A stretch of 64,000 bases of DNA, from assembly GCA_944322615.1 (NCBI GenBank), contig CALUPH010000003.1:124001-188000 (forward strand). The letters run 5' to 3'. Below are positions 35,810 to 44,290 of this stretch, piece after piece. Source of the stretch: Candidatus Gastranaerophilales bacterium. GTDB lineage: Bacteria; Cyanobacteriota; Vampirovibrionia; Gastranaerophilales; Gastranaerophilaceae. The notes under the pieces were generated by a model. The model had not been told where the DNA came from. It saw only the letters and a program-made list of their open reading frames with translations, and searched no databases. Positions within the stretch are counted from its first letter, which is position 1; each line of letters begins with the position of its first letter. Made by a program: the position numbers and the translations under genes.

Positions 35810-38734
35810 ATGAGAATTTTGTTCAATCAAACTTATGGCATTGGAAACATTAATGCTTTACAGAATAAAAAAGCAAACAAAATATATACCAATGCAACAA
35901 CAAGTGACGTAGTATCTTTTTCGGGGAATATAGAGCGTCATAAAATCAAAGTAGAGCCTGATACAGCAGAATTTGTTGCAAACAGCTTATCAACATCAAC
36001 ATCAGGACACAGAGCACCATATGGTTCAAAAACTTTTAATCCCGAGATAGTAGAACTAATGACCCTAGGCGTAGCAGAATATGCAAAAGAGGCTGCAGCA
36101 AGAGGCAACAAGAAACCGGTAGTATTAATTGGTGGAGACACAAGACAAGCCACAAAAGAATCACTTCCATTAATAAAAGATACACTGGTAAATCAAGGTG
36201 TAGATGTAATATATATAAAAGAACCGGTACCTACACCATTACATGCTCTAATGACAAAAGAAAATGATATTGATGTATCAATTTTATTAACAGCAAGCCA
36301 TAATCCTTGGAGTGATGGAGGATTTAATTTAGTAACAAAAGAAGGCGCAATTGCCCCACCAGCTGTAACAAAGAAAGTAGCACAAAATATTGTGGACTAC
36401 GCAAAAAAAGGAGTATATACAACCGACAAAAGAAAAAAAGGAGATGTTACAGAAACATATCCATATAATATGTACAGAGATAAACTAAATTCATATCATT
36501 TGATAGACTGGGATGCTATAAAAGATGCCGGAATATCAATATACTATGATGATTTAAAGGGTACAGGCGGAAATGTATTCCCAAAATTATTAAAAGAATA
36601 TGGAATTCCTAATAACTTTGTAATTTCAGGAAAGAAAGAAGGTCCAAATCCAACAGACGCAAATTTAACAGAAGTTAAAGATTGTATAAGAGATGACAAA
36701 GCAGAATTAAAAGTAGGGTTAGCAAATGATGGAGATGCTGATAGATTTGGAATCATAGATGAAAAAGGAAACTTTATAACTCCTAATGATGTTATTTTGC
36801 TTGTAGCACACCATTTAGCAAATAACAAAGGATTAAAAGGAGATATTATAAGAAGCCAAGCAACTTCGTCACAACTAGATTTGTTTGCAAGAAATAATGG
36901 TCTAAATGTAATACAAACACCTGTAGGATTTAAATATATAGGTGAAGATATTCTCGGATTAAGAGAACAAGGTAAGGATATATTAGTCGCAGGAGAAGAA
37001 TCCGGCGGACTAACAATAAACGGACATATACCGGAGAAAGACGGAATTATAGCTTTACTAACTATCTTAGATTTAATGGCAACAGAAAATAAACCAATAT
37101 CTGAAATTTTAGAAGAAACAAAAAAAGGTTTAAATTCTGAATTTAGAGCAGATAGCTTTAGCCAAAAGTTAGAAAAAGAGTCAGATAAAGAAATCATAAT
37201 GAACAGAATGAAAGAAATTTATACAAAAGCTCTTGAAGGAGAAACAACTTTTGGCGACTTTGAAATAGATGTTGAAAAAACAAAAGCAAATGCAGAAGAA
37301 ATGGAAAGATATCGCCAAGGCGGAGATGGAGTAAAATTATACTTTACAGACGGTTCATCAATATTAGTAAGAAAGAGCGGAACAGAACCCAAAGTAAAAG
37401 CATATATTGAAACATATAATGATTCTGCAGAGATAGCTGATGCAAATGTTGTAAAACTAAGAAATGAACTTGAAAAAATATTTGAAATCAGTCCTAAAAA
37501 TACAAGTTTTAAAGGGACAAATAATGAAGTACAAGTAAAGATACCGGATATTGATTTATCACAATATAAAGTAAATGCCGCAGAAGCAACGAAAGATATA
37601 CAATCAAGAATCGGAGTAAAAGGTCAATTTCTAAACTGGATTGGAGAATTACCGCAAACACAGCTAAAGAATATTGATAATATATACAACCTTGCACAAG
37701 AAGCAAAAAAAGGTGGCTACACAGACTTAGCAATACTGGGAATAGGTGGTTCAAGACACACGACTGAAGCAATGATGAAAATGTTGGGAAAAGATGCAAA
37801 CGTGCATTTTTACTCAGCAGTTGACGGAGAAAGTTTCAGAAGATTTACAGAAGGACTTGATTTAGATAAAACAAAATTCTTAGTTGTATCAAAATCCGGC
37901 GGAACCTTAGAAACAACAACAGCATATGAAGCAGCAAAAAAATTAATGCAAGAACATACACAAAAAAATGATGTTTCAGATAAATTTATTGCAATGACAG
38001 ATGCTTCAAGTGAAAAAAGTAATCTAAGAAGAGCTGTAGACAGAGGCGAAATTGATCTTTCAGGACTTGTACATGATGATGTTGGCGGAAGATTTTCAAT
38101 ATTTGATGATGCAACAATCTTTACAATGGCATATGCCGGAGTTCCAAAAGAAGATATCATAATAATGTTAAAAGCATCAATAAAAGCACAGAAAGAATTT
38201 TTAAATCCAAACATAAACGAAAATGAAGCACTTCAATTGGCAGCATTCAATTTGGATTCAAAAACAAAGGGAAAAAGCAAACACTATGTTGAATACTTTT
38301 CTGATGCATTTTCAGGAACTACACTTTGGGACAAACAACTAAACAATGAATCTCTTAAAGCCCAAATTTCAACAGAAACAAATATCGGTCCAGGCTATCT
38401 TCACTACAATGCAGAAGCAGATTTAGATGAAGCAAATACAGATTCATATTATACATTTGTATACCCAAAATCTGATGAAAAAACAACAAATGCTGTTATA
38501 AAAGGGGTAACAACAGCATATTCAAAACAACATCCTGTGACAGAAATAGAAATTAAAGATTTTAGTCCGGAATCAATTGCTAGATTTATAGAACTAAAAC
38601 ACTTTGAAACTCTATACACAGGGAATATGTTAAGACGTTACAACGGAAATGTCACATCAGAGAATGAAGCATTACCTGAAGTATTACAACCTAATGTAGA
38701 AAAATACAAGAAAGAGGTAAAGGCAAATCTATAA
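35810..38734 (+). CDS. Fusion: phosphoglucomutase/phosphomannomutase and glucose-6-phosphate isomerase
   Basis: A 974-residue bifunctional enzyme. After an N-terminal tail with VVSFSGN (about 35-40), the phosphohexomutase domain (about 60-555) has the phospho-Ser loop TASHNP, metal loop DGDADRFG, sugar loop GEESGG and phosphate loop RKSGTEPK. A linker with NTSFKGT (SFKG at 566-569) joins a phosphoglucose isomerase domain (about 600-974) with LGIGGS, SKSGGTLET and GGRFSIF. Together they could interconvert glucose 1-, glucose 6- and fructose 6-phosphate. AGAGAGGG precedes the ATG. Each half looks complete in its key motifs. Confidence 0.85.
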   Translation: MRILFNQTYGIGNINALQNKKANKIYTNATTSDVVSFSGNIERHKIKVEPDTAEFVANSLSTSTSGHRAPYGSKTFNPEIVELMTLGVAEYAKEAAARGNKKPVVLIGGDTRQATKESLPLIKDTLVNQGVDVIYIKEPVPTPLHALMTKENDIDVSILLTASHNPWSDGGFNLVTKEGAIAPPAVTKKVAQNIVDYAKKGVYTTDKRKKGDVTETYPYNMYRDKLNSYHLIDWDAIKDAGISIYYDDLKGTGGNVFPKLLKEYGIPNNFVISGKKEGPNPTDANLTEVKDCIRDDKAELKVGLANDGDADRFGIIDEKGNFITPNDVILLVAHHLANNKGLKGDIIRSQATSSQLDLFARNNGLNVIQTPVGFKYIGEDILGLREQGKDILVAGEESGGLTINGHIPEKDGIIALLTILDLMATENKPISEILEETKKGLNSEFRADSFSQKLEKESDKEIIMNRMKEIYTKALEGETTFGDFEIDVEKTKANAEEMERYRQGGDGVKLYFTDGSSILVRKSGTEPKVKAYIETYNDSAEIADANVVKLRNELEKIFEISPKNTSFKGTNNEVQVKIPDIDLSQYKVNAAEATKDIQSRIGVKGQFLNWIGELPQTQLKNIDNIYNLAQEAKKGGYTDLAILGIGGSRHTTEAMMKMLGKDANVHFYSAVDGESFRRFTEGLDLDKTKFLVVSKSGGTLETTTAYEAAKKLMQEHTQKNDVSDKFIAMTDASSEKSNLRRAVDRGEIDLSGLVHDDVGGRFSIFDDATIFTMAYAGVPKEDIIIMLKASIKAQKEFLNPNINENEALQLAAFNLDSKTKGKSKHYVEYFSDAFSGTTLWDKQLNNESLKAQISTETNIGPGYLHYNAEADLDEANTDSYYTFVYPKSDEKTTNAVIKGVTTAYSKQHPVTEIEIKDFSPESIARFIELKHFETLYTGNMLRRYNGNVTSENEALPEVLQPNVEKYKKEVKANL

Positions 38735-38748
38735 ATATATAAAAGACA

Positions 38749-38776
38749 AAAAGGCACTCTTAATTGAGTGCCTTTT
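38749..38776 (+). terminator. Terminator after the mutase-isomerase gene
   Basis: An 11-base stem, AAAAGGCACTC / GAGTGCCTTTT, with a 6-base loop; the right arm ends in four T residues and the sequence works in both directions. Confidence 0.85.
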
Positions 38777-38786
38777 ATATATTAAA

Positions 38787-38817
38787 AAGAAAAGGCTGAT
38801 TTATTCAGCCTTTTCTT
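38787..38817 (-). terminator. Terminator after tuf
   Basis: A 13-base stem, AAGAAAAGGCTGA and its complement, with a 5-base loop lies 20 bases past the tuf stop. On the minus strand the stem is followed by T-rich sequence. It is also usable from the plus side as a second terminator. Confidence 0.85.
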
Positions 38818-38836
38818 CAATATAGATTAATATTTA

Positions 38837-40045
38837 CTATTCAGTAATTTTATCTACAACACCAGCACCAACTGTACGGCCACCTTCTCTGATAGCAAAT
38901 CTCATACCTTGTTCGATAGCTACAGGAGAGATAAGTTCAACGTCCATAACAACGTTATCACCAGGCATTACCATTTCGCCATCAAATTTGATAGAACCGG
39001 TAACGTCAGTTGTTCTGATGTAGAATTGAGGTCTGTAACCTGGGAAGAATGGAGTATGACGACCACCTTCATCTTTTGTTAATACATAAACGTTAGCAGT
39101 AAATTTAGTGTGAGGTTTAATAGAACCAGGAGCTGCTAATACTTGACCTCTTTGAACTTCAGATTTATCAACACCTCTTAATAAAGCACCGATATTATCA
39201 CCAGCGATACCTTCATCAAGAAGTTTTCTGAACATTTCAACACCAGTTACAGTAGTCTTTTTAGTTTCGCCGAAACCAACGATTTCAACTTCTTGACCAA
39301 CTTTAACTTTACCACGTTCAACTCTACCAGTTGCAACAGTACCACGACCTGTAATAGAGAAAACGTCTTCAACAGGCATTAAGAATGGTTGGTCAACATC
39401 ACGTTCAGGAGTTGGGATCCAAGTATCAACTGCATCCATAAGTTCCCAAATTTTGTCAACCCATTTATCTTGACCACGACCGATTGTTGGGTTAGCTTGA
39501 ACAGCTTCTAAAGCTTTTAAAGCAGAACCTCTGATGAAAGGAGTATTGTCGCCGTCGAATTCGTAGCTTGATAATAATTCTCTAGCTTCCATTTCAACTA
39601 ATTCTAACAATTCTTCATCTTCAACCATATCACATTTGTTCAAGAAAACTACTAATTTTGGAACACCAACTTGTCTAGCAAGTAAGATGTGTTCTCTTGT
39701 TTGAGGCATTGCACCATCAGTAGCTGCAATAACAAGAATACCGCCGTCCATTTGAGCAGCACCTGTAATCATATTTTTTACATAGTCTGCGTGACCTGGG
39801 CAGTCAACGTGAGCATAGTGTCTTGCATCTGTTTCATATTCTACGTGAGCTGTAGAGATTGTTATACCTCTTGCTTTTTCTTCTGGAGCTGCATCGATTT
39901 CATCAAACTTTTTAGCTTGAGCTTTACCAACAGCTGCCATACAAGATGTGATTGCTGCAGTTAATGTTGTTTTACCGTGGTCAACGTGACCTACAGTACC
40001 AATATTAACGTGCGGTTTGGTTCTTTCAAACTTTTCGCGTGCCAT
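38837..40045 (-). CDS. tuf: Elongation factor Tu
   Basis: A 402-residue EF-Tu with GHVDHGKTT (P-loop), [22 protein letters not shown] and the three-domain length. It delivers aminoacyl-tRNA to the ribosome. AAGGAG lies just before the ATG. It is the last gene of a tRNA-Thr/tRNA-Tyr/tRNA-Thr/tuf transcript, an order also seen in the E. coli thrU-tyrU-glyT-thrT-tufB operon. Confidence 0.98.
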   Translation of the reverse strand: MAREKFERTKPHVNIGTVGHVDHGKTTLTAAITSCMAAVGKAQAKKFDEIDAAPEEKARGITISTAHVEYETDARHYAHVDCPGHADYVKNMITGAAQMDGGILVIAATDGAMPQTREHILLARQVGVPKLVVFLNKCDMVEDEELLELVEMEARELLSSYEFDGDNTPFIRGSALKALEAVQANPTIGRGQDKWVDKIWELMDAVDTWIPTPERDVDQPFLMPVEDVFSITGRGTVATGRVERGKVKVGQEVEIVGFGETKKTTVTGVEMFRKLLDEGIAGDNIGALLRGVDKSEVQRGQVLAAPGSIKPHTKFTANVYVLTKDEGGRHTPFFPGYRPQFYIRTTDVTGSIKFDGEMVMPGDNVVMDVELISPVAIEQGMRFAIREGGRTVGAGVVDKITE

Positions 40046-40108
40046 GAGTTTAAACTCCTTTTTTCTTTAATATGTCTACTTTTTTGAATTTTCTATCTTA
40101 TACATTTT

Positions 40109-40180
40109 AGCCCTTGATGGGACTTGAACCCATGACCTTTCCCTTACCAAGGGAATGCGCTACCTCTGCGCCACAAGGGC
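40109..40180 (-). tRNA. tRNA-Thr (GGT)
   Basis: A complete cloverleaf: 7-base acceptor GCCCTTG / CAAGGGC, D arm with AGAGGTAGCGC, anticodon stem TTCCC / GGGAA enclosing TTGGTAA (anticodon GGT) and a T arm ATGGG-TTCAAGT-CCCAT. CCA is not encoded. It lies 63 bases upstream of tuf. Confidence 0.95.
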
Positions 40181-40184
40181 ATGA

Positions 40185-40283
40185 ATGCTTGCCCAAATTT
40201 ATGCGCCTTCCCAACGGGAATGCTACCTCTTCTGAAACGATACTTAATCGTTTCACTCGGCAGAGTCTCTGCGCCACAAGGGC
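40185..40283 (-). pseudogene. Broken tRNA-Thr-like copy with palindromic insert
   Basis: On the minus strand this stretch begins with the same 17 bases as tRNA-Thr (GGT), GCCCTTGTGGCGCAGAG. It then carries about 36 extra bases with two hairpins (GCAGAG-A-CTCTGC and GAAACGAT / ATCGTTTC), and resumes with GAGGTAGC and a shrunken anticodon hairpin TTCCC-GTT-GGGAA. The T arm and the 3' acceptor strand are not recognisable. It cannot fold as a tRNA and sits where the E. coli operon has glyT. Confidence 0.6.
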
Positions 40284-40295
40284 TCATAAAAAGAA

Positions 40296-40378
40296 TGGGC
40301 AGAGGTGGATTCGAACCACCGTACACTCTCGTGAACAGATTTACAGTCTGTCGCCTTTAGCCACTCGGCCATCTACCC
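40296..40378 (-). tRNA. tRNA-Tyr (GTA)
   Basis: A class II tRNA with acceptor GGGTAGA / TCTGCCC, anticodon stem ACAGA / TCTGT enclosing CTGTAAA (anticodon GTA), a variable arm and the T loop TTCGAAT. 83 bases including the discriminator A. Confidence 0.95.
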
Positions 40379-40409
40379 ATATATTATTTGCAATGTACAA
40401 TCTAGAAAA

Positions 40410-40481
40410 AGCCGGTGATAGGAATCGAACCTACAACCTACGGTTTACAAAACCGTTGCTCTACCGTTGAGCTACACCGGC
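40410..40481 (-). tRNA. tRNA-Thr (TGT)
   Basis: A complete cloverleaf with acceptor GCCGGTG / CACCGGC, D arm TAGCTCAACGGTAGAGCA, anticodon stem ACGGT / ACCGT enclosing TTTGTAA (anticodon TGT) and T arm TAGG-TTCGATT-CCTA. It is the first gene of the tRNA-tuf operon. Confidence 0.95.
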
Positions 40482-40501
40482 ATAATTTCTATGCTTCTTG
40501 T

Positions 40502-40530
40502 ATAATATAAGGGACATAACTCATTGTCAA
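40502..40530 (-). promoter_or_regulatory. Promoter of the tRNA-tuf operon
   Basis: TTGACA (40525-40530) and TATTAT (40502-40507) are 17 bases apart on the minus strand, about 20 bases ahead of tRNA-Thr (TGT). It is the best sigma-70 consensus in the window. No stringent-type GC-rich discriminator is visible. Confidence 0.85.
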
Positions 40531-40658
40531 GGACTTTTTTATATTTTTTATTTAGTATTTTTTTAATATAATTTTATCTAATATAATATAGAACTATTTA
40601 CCAATTTAATATTAGGGTTTATCATTAATAGATAGTGATTTATAGGAGGGATATTAAC

Positions 40659-40982
40659 ATGGCAAATGTATTAGAAATTACAGACGAAACATTTGAAACA
40701 GAAGTCTTAAAAGAAGAAAAACTAACTCTTGTAGATTTTTGGGCAACATGGTGCGGACCTTGCAGAAAACTTTCTCCAGTAATTGATGAATTGGCAAACG
40801 AATTTGACGGCAAAGTTAAATTTGTTAAAATAAAAGCAGATGAGAACATAGAAACAGCTCAAAAATACTCAATTAGCGGTGTTCCTTGCCTTTTAATATT
40901 TAAAAACGGACAACCTGTTGAAAGAATAGTAAATATTGTTCCAAAATCTATAATTATAAATAACTTAAACAAACATTTATAG
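40659..40982 (+). CDS. trxA: Thioredoxin
   Basis: A 107-residue thioredoxin with the redox motif WCGPC at about residues 28-32 and the cis-Pro in SGVPCLLIF. The second Cys next to cis-Pro is unusual but tolerated. It reduces disulfides in cytosolic proteins. The start at 40659 has GGAGGG upstream; an ATG-like frame from 40635 would include that box. A small membrane protein follows 8 bases later. Confidence 0.95.
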   Translation: MANVLEITDETFETEVLKEEKLTLVDFWATWCGPCRKLSPVIDELANEFDGKVKFVKIKADENIETAQKYSISGVPCLLIFKNGQPVERIVNIVPKSIIINNLNKHL

Positions 40983-40990
40983 GAAACTTT

Positions 40991-41449
40991 ATGACATATA
41001 AACAATCAAACAATGATTTTTTCAGCTACCAAGGTACAATAAACAGAAAAGACTACGCAATCAATATGTTGATTGTAATTGCGCTATTAATCGGAATTTC
41101 TTTAGTAAGATTTGATAGTTTTGCACCTTATATAAGACCTGAATTTTTATACAAGGTTTTGATGTTTATGGTTAATTTGTTTCAATTTGTAATGTTGATG
41201 TCTGCAATTTCTCTTGTTTATAGAAGAATTGCAGATTTTTCAATATTAAAATCAACAACATTTATTGCTTGGATGAAAAAAATCTTTTTTATTTTATTTG
41301 TATTCCCTGTTCTATACTTGTTTTGCTTTAGATTTTTCATAGATATAATTCCAATTCTTCAAAACATAATTGATATACTTGTTATTTTTTTACTTGCGCC
41401 TATAGGGCTAATCACAATGATTATTTTAGTTTTTATCAAGGGCAATTAG
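40991..41449 (+). CDS. DUF805-like membrane protein
   Basis: A 152-residue protein with about four membrane helices. The N-terminus FFSYQGTINRKDYAI matches the G-x-I-N-R-x-x-Y-W/A-type opening of DUF805 inner-membrane proteins. The biochemical role of the family is unknown. Co-directional with trxA (8-base gap), and another small membrane protein follows. Confidence 0.7.
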   Translation: MTYKQSNNDFFSYQGTINRKDYAINMLIVIALLIGISLVRFDSFAPYIRPEFLYKVLMFMVNLFQFVMLMSAISLVYRRIADFSILKSTTFIAWMKKIFFILFVFPVLYLFCFRFFIDIIPILQNIIDILVIFLLAPIGLITMIILVFIKGN

Positions 41450-41507
41450 ATATTTCTCTTGATATTTGACATTTGATATTTTATACTGAACAGAAAAGGG
41501 GAAAATA

Positions 41508-41996
41508 ATGAGTGATGATAGACTTTTCGTATCTAATAATGCAATAGGAAGAAAATGGTATTTTATTAATATATTTATTCTTACAATAATTGCTTTTGTT
41601 ACACAGACTGTATTTATAGATTTTATAATTCCGCATGTAACAAGTGAAGTACATGAAATAATCGCAAAAGGTATATTATATTTTGCATATTTATTTTTTC
41701 TTATAACATTCTTTGCATTGATAGAAAGAAGACTATTTGATGTTTGCGGAAAAAGAGATACAAAAGAATATAAAAATATATCTGCCATACTTAAATTAGC
41801 AGTATTTTGTCAAATTGTTTCTTTATACTGCAACTGGCAAAAACCGGCAATTCCAATCTCATATTCAACTATAGACTTTATTGCAATGATAATGGATTTA
41901 GTATTTTTAATTATTGTATTTATATTAGGACTAAAGAAAGGTAAAATTTCCAGTCTTACATATAATGAATACAAAAATAAAATAAAGTACGAATAA
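41508..41996 (+). CDS. Membrane protein, possibly DUF805-like
   Basis: A 162-residue protein with about four membrane helices and an N-terminal LFVSNNAIGRKWYFIN that resembles a diverged DUF805 opening. It follows its likely paralogue after a 58-base gap. AAAAGGGG precedes the ATG. Function unknown. Confidence 0.6.
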   Translation: MSDDRLFVSNNAIGRKWYFINIFILTIIAFVTQTVFIDFIIPHVTSEVHEIIAKGILYFAYLFFLITFFALIERRLFDVCGKRDTKEYKNISAILKLAVFCQIVSLYCNWQKPAIPISYSTIDFIAMIMDLVFLIIVFILGLKKGKISSLTYNEYKNKIKYE

Positions 41997-42000
41997 ATAT

Positions 42001-42918
42001 ATGAAAGAAATAAACAAAGTAATTATATGCGGTCTTGGAGGTTTAGGAAGCATATTTGCTTCAGCTATCAAAGATAGCAATAGTGGCATTTTAAAAATTT
42101 TATTGAATGAAGAACGATATAAAAAATATAAAATGACTCCAACCATCTTCAATTCTAAAGAATACAATTTTGAATATATTTTACCTGATGAAAACAACTT
42201 TAAAGCTGATTTGATAATAATTGCAACAAAAAATGATGGTTTAAACTGGGCAATAGAAAACATTAATAATTTTGTCAGTAAAGATACAATTATAATATCA
42301 ATATTAAACGGAATACGAAGTGAAAAAGAAATAATCAATACATACAAAGATTCCAAAGTTATAACTTCATTTTATATCGGGCATTCCTGCATAAGACAAG
42401 AGAGAAATATATATCAAGACGGAATATATGAAATAGTCATTGGTTCAACAAATAAAAACGAAGAATATGCATTAAATAAATTAAGCTTATTTTTAGAAAA
42501 GTCAAATATAAAGTACAGAATTTCAAATTCAATAGAAGAAGAATACTGGAAAAAATTTATGATAAACGTTGGTGTGAACCAACTATGTGCATTAACAGGT
42601 TTAAGACTCAAAGAGATAAGAAACAATGATATATTAAAAAGGCAGCTTAAAGACTTAATAAAAGAGGTTGAAATAATTGCAGAAGCTGAAGGAATTACTA
42701 ATCATAGAAAAATATATAATGAAGCATTACATTTTTTATTAGAAGAATTAGAAGATGCGAATCCTTCAATGTTACAAGATATAAAAGCAAAAAGAGGAAC
42801 AGAAATAGAAATTTTTGCCGGAGAAATAATAAAGTTAGGGCAAAAACATAATATACCGACACCACTAAACAGAGAAATTTACAATAAAATAAAACAACTT
42901 GAGCAAAAGAATAACTAA
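42001..42918 (+). CDS. Ketopantoate reductase family protein
   Basis: A 305-residue PanE/ApbA-type NADPH reductase. It has the N-terminal dinucleotide motif IICGLGGLGSIFA, an IIIATKNDGL strand, SILNGIRSEKEI with the conserved Asn, the catalytic Lys in EEYWKKFMINVGVNQLCALTG, and a C-terminal KRGTEIEIFAGEII. Ketopantoate reductase makes pantoate for coenzyme A. No other pan genes are adjacent, so another 2-keto acid is possible. The ATG has no good ribosome site and may depend on the upstream gene. Confidence 0.82.
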   Translation: MKEINKVIICGLGGLGSIFASAIKDSNSGILKILLNEERYKKYKMTPTIFNSKEYNFEYILPDENNFKADLIIIATKNDGLNWAIENINNFVSKDTIIISILNGIRSEKEIINTYKDSKVITSFYIGHSCIRQERNIYQDGIYEIVIGSTNKNEEYALNKLSLFLEKSNIKYRISNSIEEEYWKKFMINVGVNQLCALTGLRLKEIRNNDILKRQLKDLIKEVEIIAEAEGITNHRKIYNEALHFLLEELEDANPSMLQDIKAKRGTEIEIFAGEIIKLGQKHNIPTPLNREIYNKIKQLEQKNN

Positions 42919-42929
42919 TATGAAATATA

Positions 42930-42938
42930 TGCTATAAT
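42930..42938 (+). promoter_or_regulatory. Extended -10 promoter of the citrate-to-oxoglutarate operon
   Basis: TGCTATAAT at 42930-42938 lies 30 bases ahead of the first gene's ATG; no -35 match is seen. The nine bases are identical to the element before the gene at 24,400. Confidence 0.6.
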
Positions 42939-42968
42939 AGTTTTCAAGATTTATATGAGGAAAATAGA

Positions 42969-44279
42969 ATGCCGAAAAAGTATATTTATTTTGTTGATGT
43001 AACAAACCGAGACGGAGTACAAACATCAAGATTAGGATTAGCGAAATTACAAAAAACCATTATTAATCTTATGTTGGATGACTTAGGTATAACTCAATCA
43101 GAGTTTGGTTTTCCAACAACCAAACACGAAATAAATTACTTAAACGGGAACTTAGAATTAGTAGATAGAGGTGTTATAACAAAAACCAAATTATCCGGTT
43201 GGATGAGAGGAATAGAAGAAGATGTTTTGCTATCCTTTCAGAATGTACCAAGGTTAAAGAACATAAATCTTTCTGTATCTACATCCGATCAAATGATAAA
43301 AGGAAAGTTTGGCGGGAAAAAGACACGTGAAGATATAATAAAATCAACAATAAAAGCATTAGATACAGCAGTAGCATGCGGAGCACAAATAATAGGTGTA
43401 AATGCAGAAGATGCTTCAAGAACAGACATCGATTATTTAATTGAATTTGCATTAGAATCTAAAAAACACGGTGCGCAAAGATTCAGATACTGCGATACAT
43501 TGGGCTATGATGATCCAATAAGTGCATATGAAAGAATATCAAAAATAGCCCAAGAAACAAAAATGGATATAGAATTACACTTCCACAACGATTTAGGAAT
43601 GGCGGCAGGAAATTCTGTAATGGGAGCAAAAGCAGCTATTGATGCCGGAGTTAATGCATATATAAATACCGCTATAAACGGAATGGGAGAAAGAGCAGGT
43701 AATGCTGACCTTATTTCTTGTTTACTCGGTGTACTAAAATCAAGCGGAATGCACGGAAGATATGAAATAGATCCGAACATAGATTTATCAAAGACATGGA
43801 AACTTGCGAAATATACATCATACGCATTTAATGTTCCTATTCCGATAAATCAACCTGCAACAGGTGACAACGCATTTGCGCATGAATCAGGAATACATGC
43901 AGATGGTGCATTAAAAGACAGACTAAATTATGAATTATACGACTATGAAGAACTTGGAAGAGGCGAACCTGAAATTGTAGAAACAGGAAGAATGATAACA
44001 ACAGGTGAATATGGTGGTATAAAAGGTTTTAGAAATGTATACGAAAAAATGGAAATAGAATTCCAAGATGAAGACGAAGCAAGAAATATCTTAGAACTTG
44101 CAAGGTATGCAAATGTACATACACAAAAACCATTAACACAAAGTGAATTAAAATTCATATATTATTATCCTGATATAGCAGCAAAAATTATGACAGTTAC
44201 GCCATATTATATGCCTACAGGAAATCTAAAGAAAAGAGTTGACAACAACTTCATTACACAACCGCACCTATTTGTATAA
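42969..44279 (+). CDS. Re-citrate synthase-like / homocitrate synthase family
   Basis: A 436-residue DRE-TIM metallolyase. VDVTNRDGVQTSR supplies the metal Asp and catalytic Arg, HFHNDLG the two metal His, and GMGERAGN and FAHESGIHADG the remaining signature. The opening TNRDGVQTSRL, in place of the usual LRDGEQ, resembles the Re-citrate synthase of clostridia and Dehalococcoides as I recall it. With aconitase and isocitrate dehydrogenase behind it, condensation of oxaloacetate with acetyl-CoA is more likely than homocitrate or isopropylmalate synthesis. The C-terminal LeuA allosteric domain is absent or much reduced. Confidence 0.75.
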   Translation: MPKKYIYFVDVTNRDGVQTSRLGLAKLQKTIINLMLDDLGITQSEFGFPTTKHEINYLNGNLELVDRGVITKTKLSGWMRGIEEDVLLSFQNVPRLKNINLSVSTSDQMIKGKFGGKKTREDIIKSTIKALDTAVACGAQIIGVNAEDASRTDIDYLIEFALESKKHGAQRFRYCDTLGYDDPISAYERISKIAQETKMDIELHFHNDLGMAAGNSVMGAKAAIDAGVNAYINTAINGMGERAGNADLISCLLGVLKSSGMHGRYEIDPNIDLSKTWKLAKYTSYAFNVPIPINQPATGDNAFAHESGIHADGALKDRLNYELYDYEELGRGEPEIVETGRMITTGEYGGIKGFRNVYEKMEIEFQDEDEARNILELARYANVHTQKPLTQSELKFIYYYPDIAAKIMTVTPYYMPTGNLKKRVDNNFITQPHLFV

Positions 44280-44290
44280 AGGAAAAAGAT

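Noticed and set aside
36544-37197. 217-codon frame on the minus strand inside the mutase-isomerase gene
   Set aside because: It lies wholly antisense to a gene with all active-site motifs, has low-complexity Ser/Phe/Pro composition and no ribosome site, so it is a shadow.
40046-40108. T-box or riboswitch in the tuf leader
   Set aside because: The 63-base space between tRNA-Thr and tuf holds only a T-rich stretch and the ribosome site; no T-box specifier or conserved aptamer is visible.
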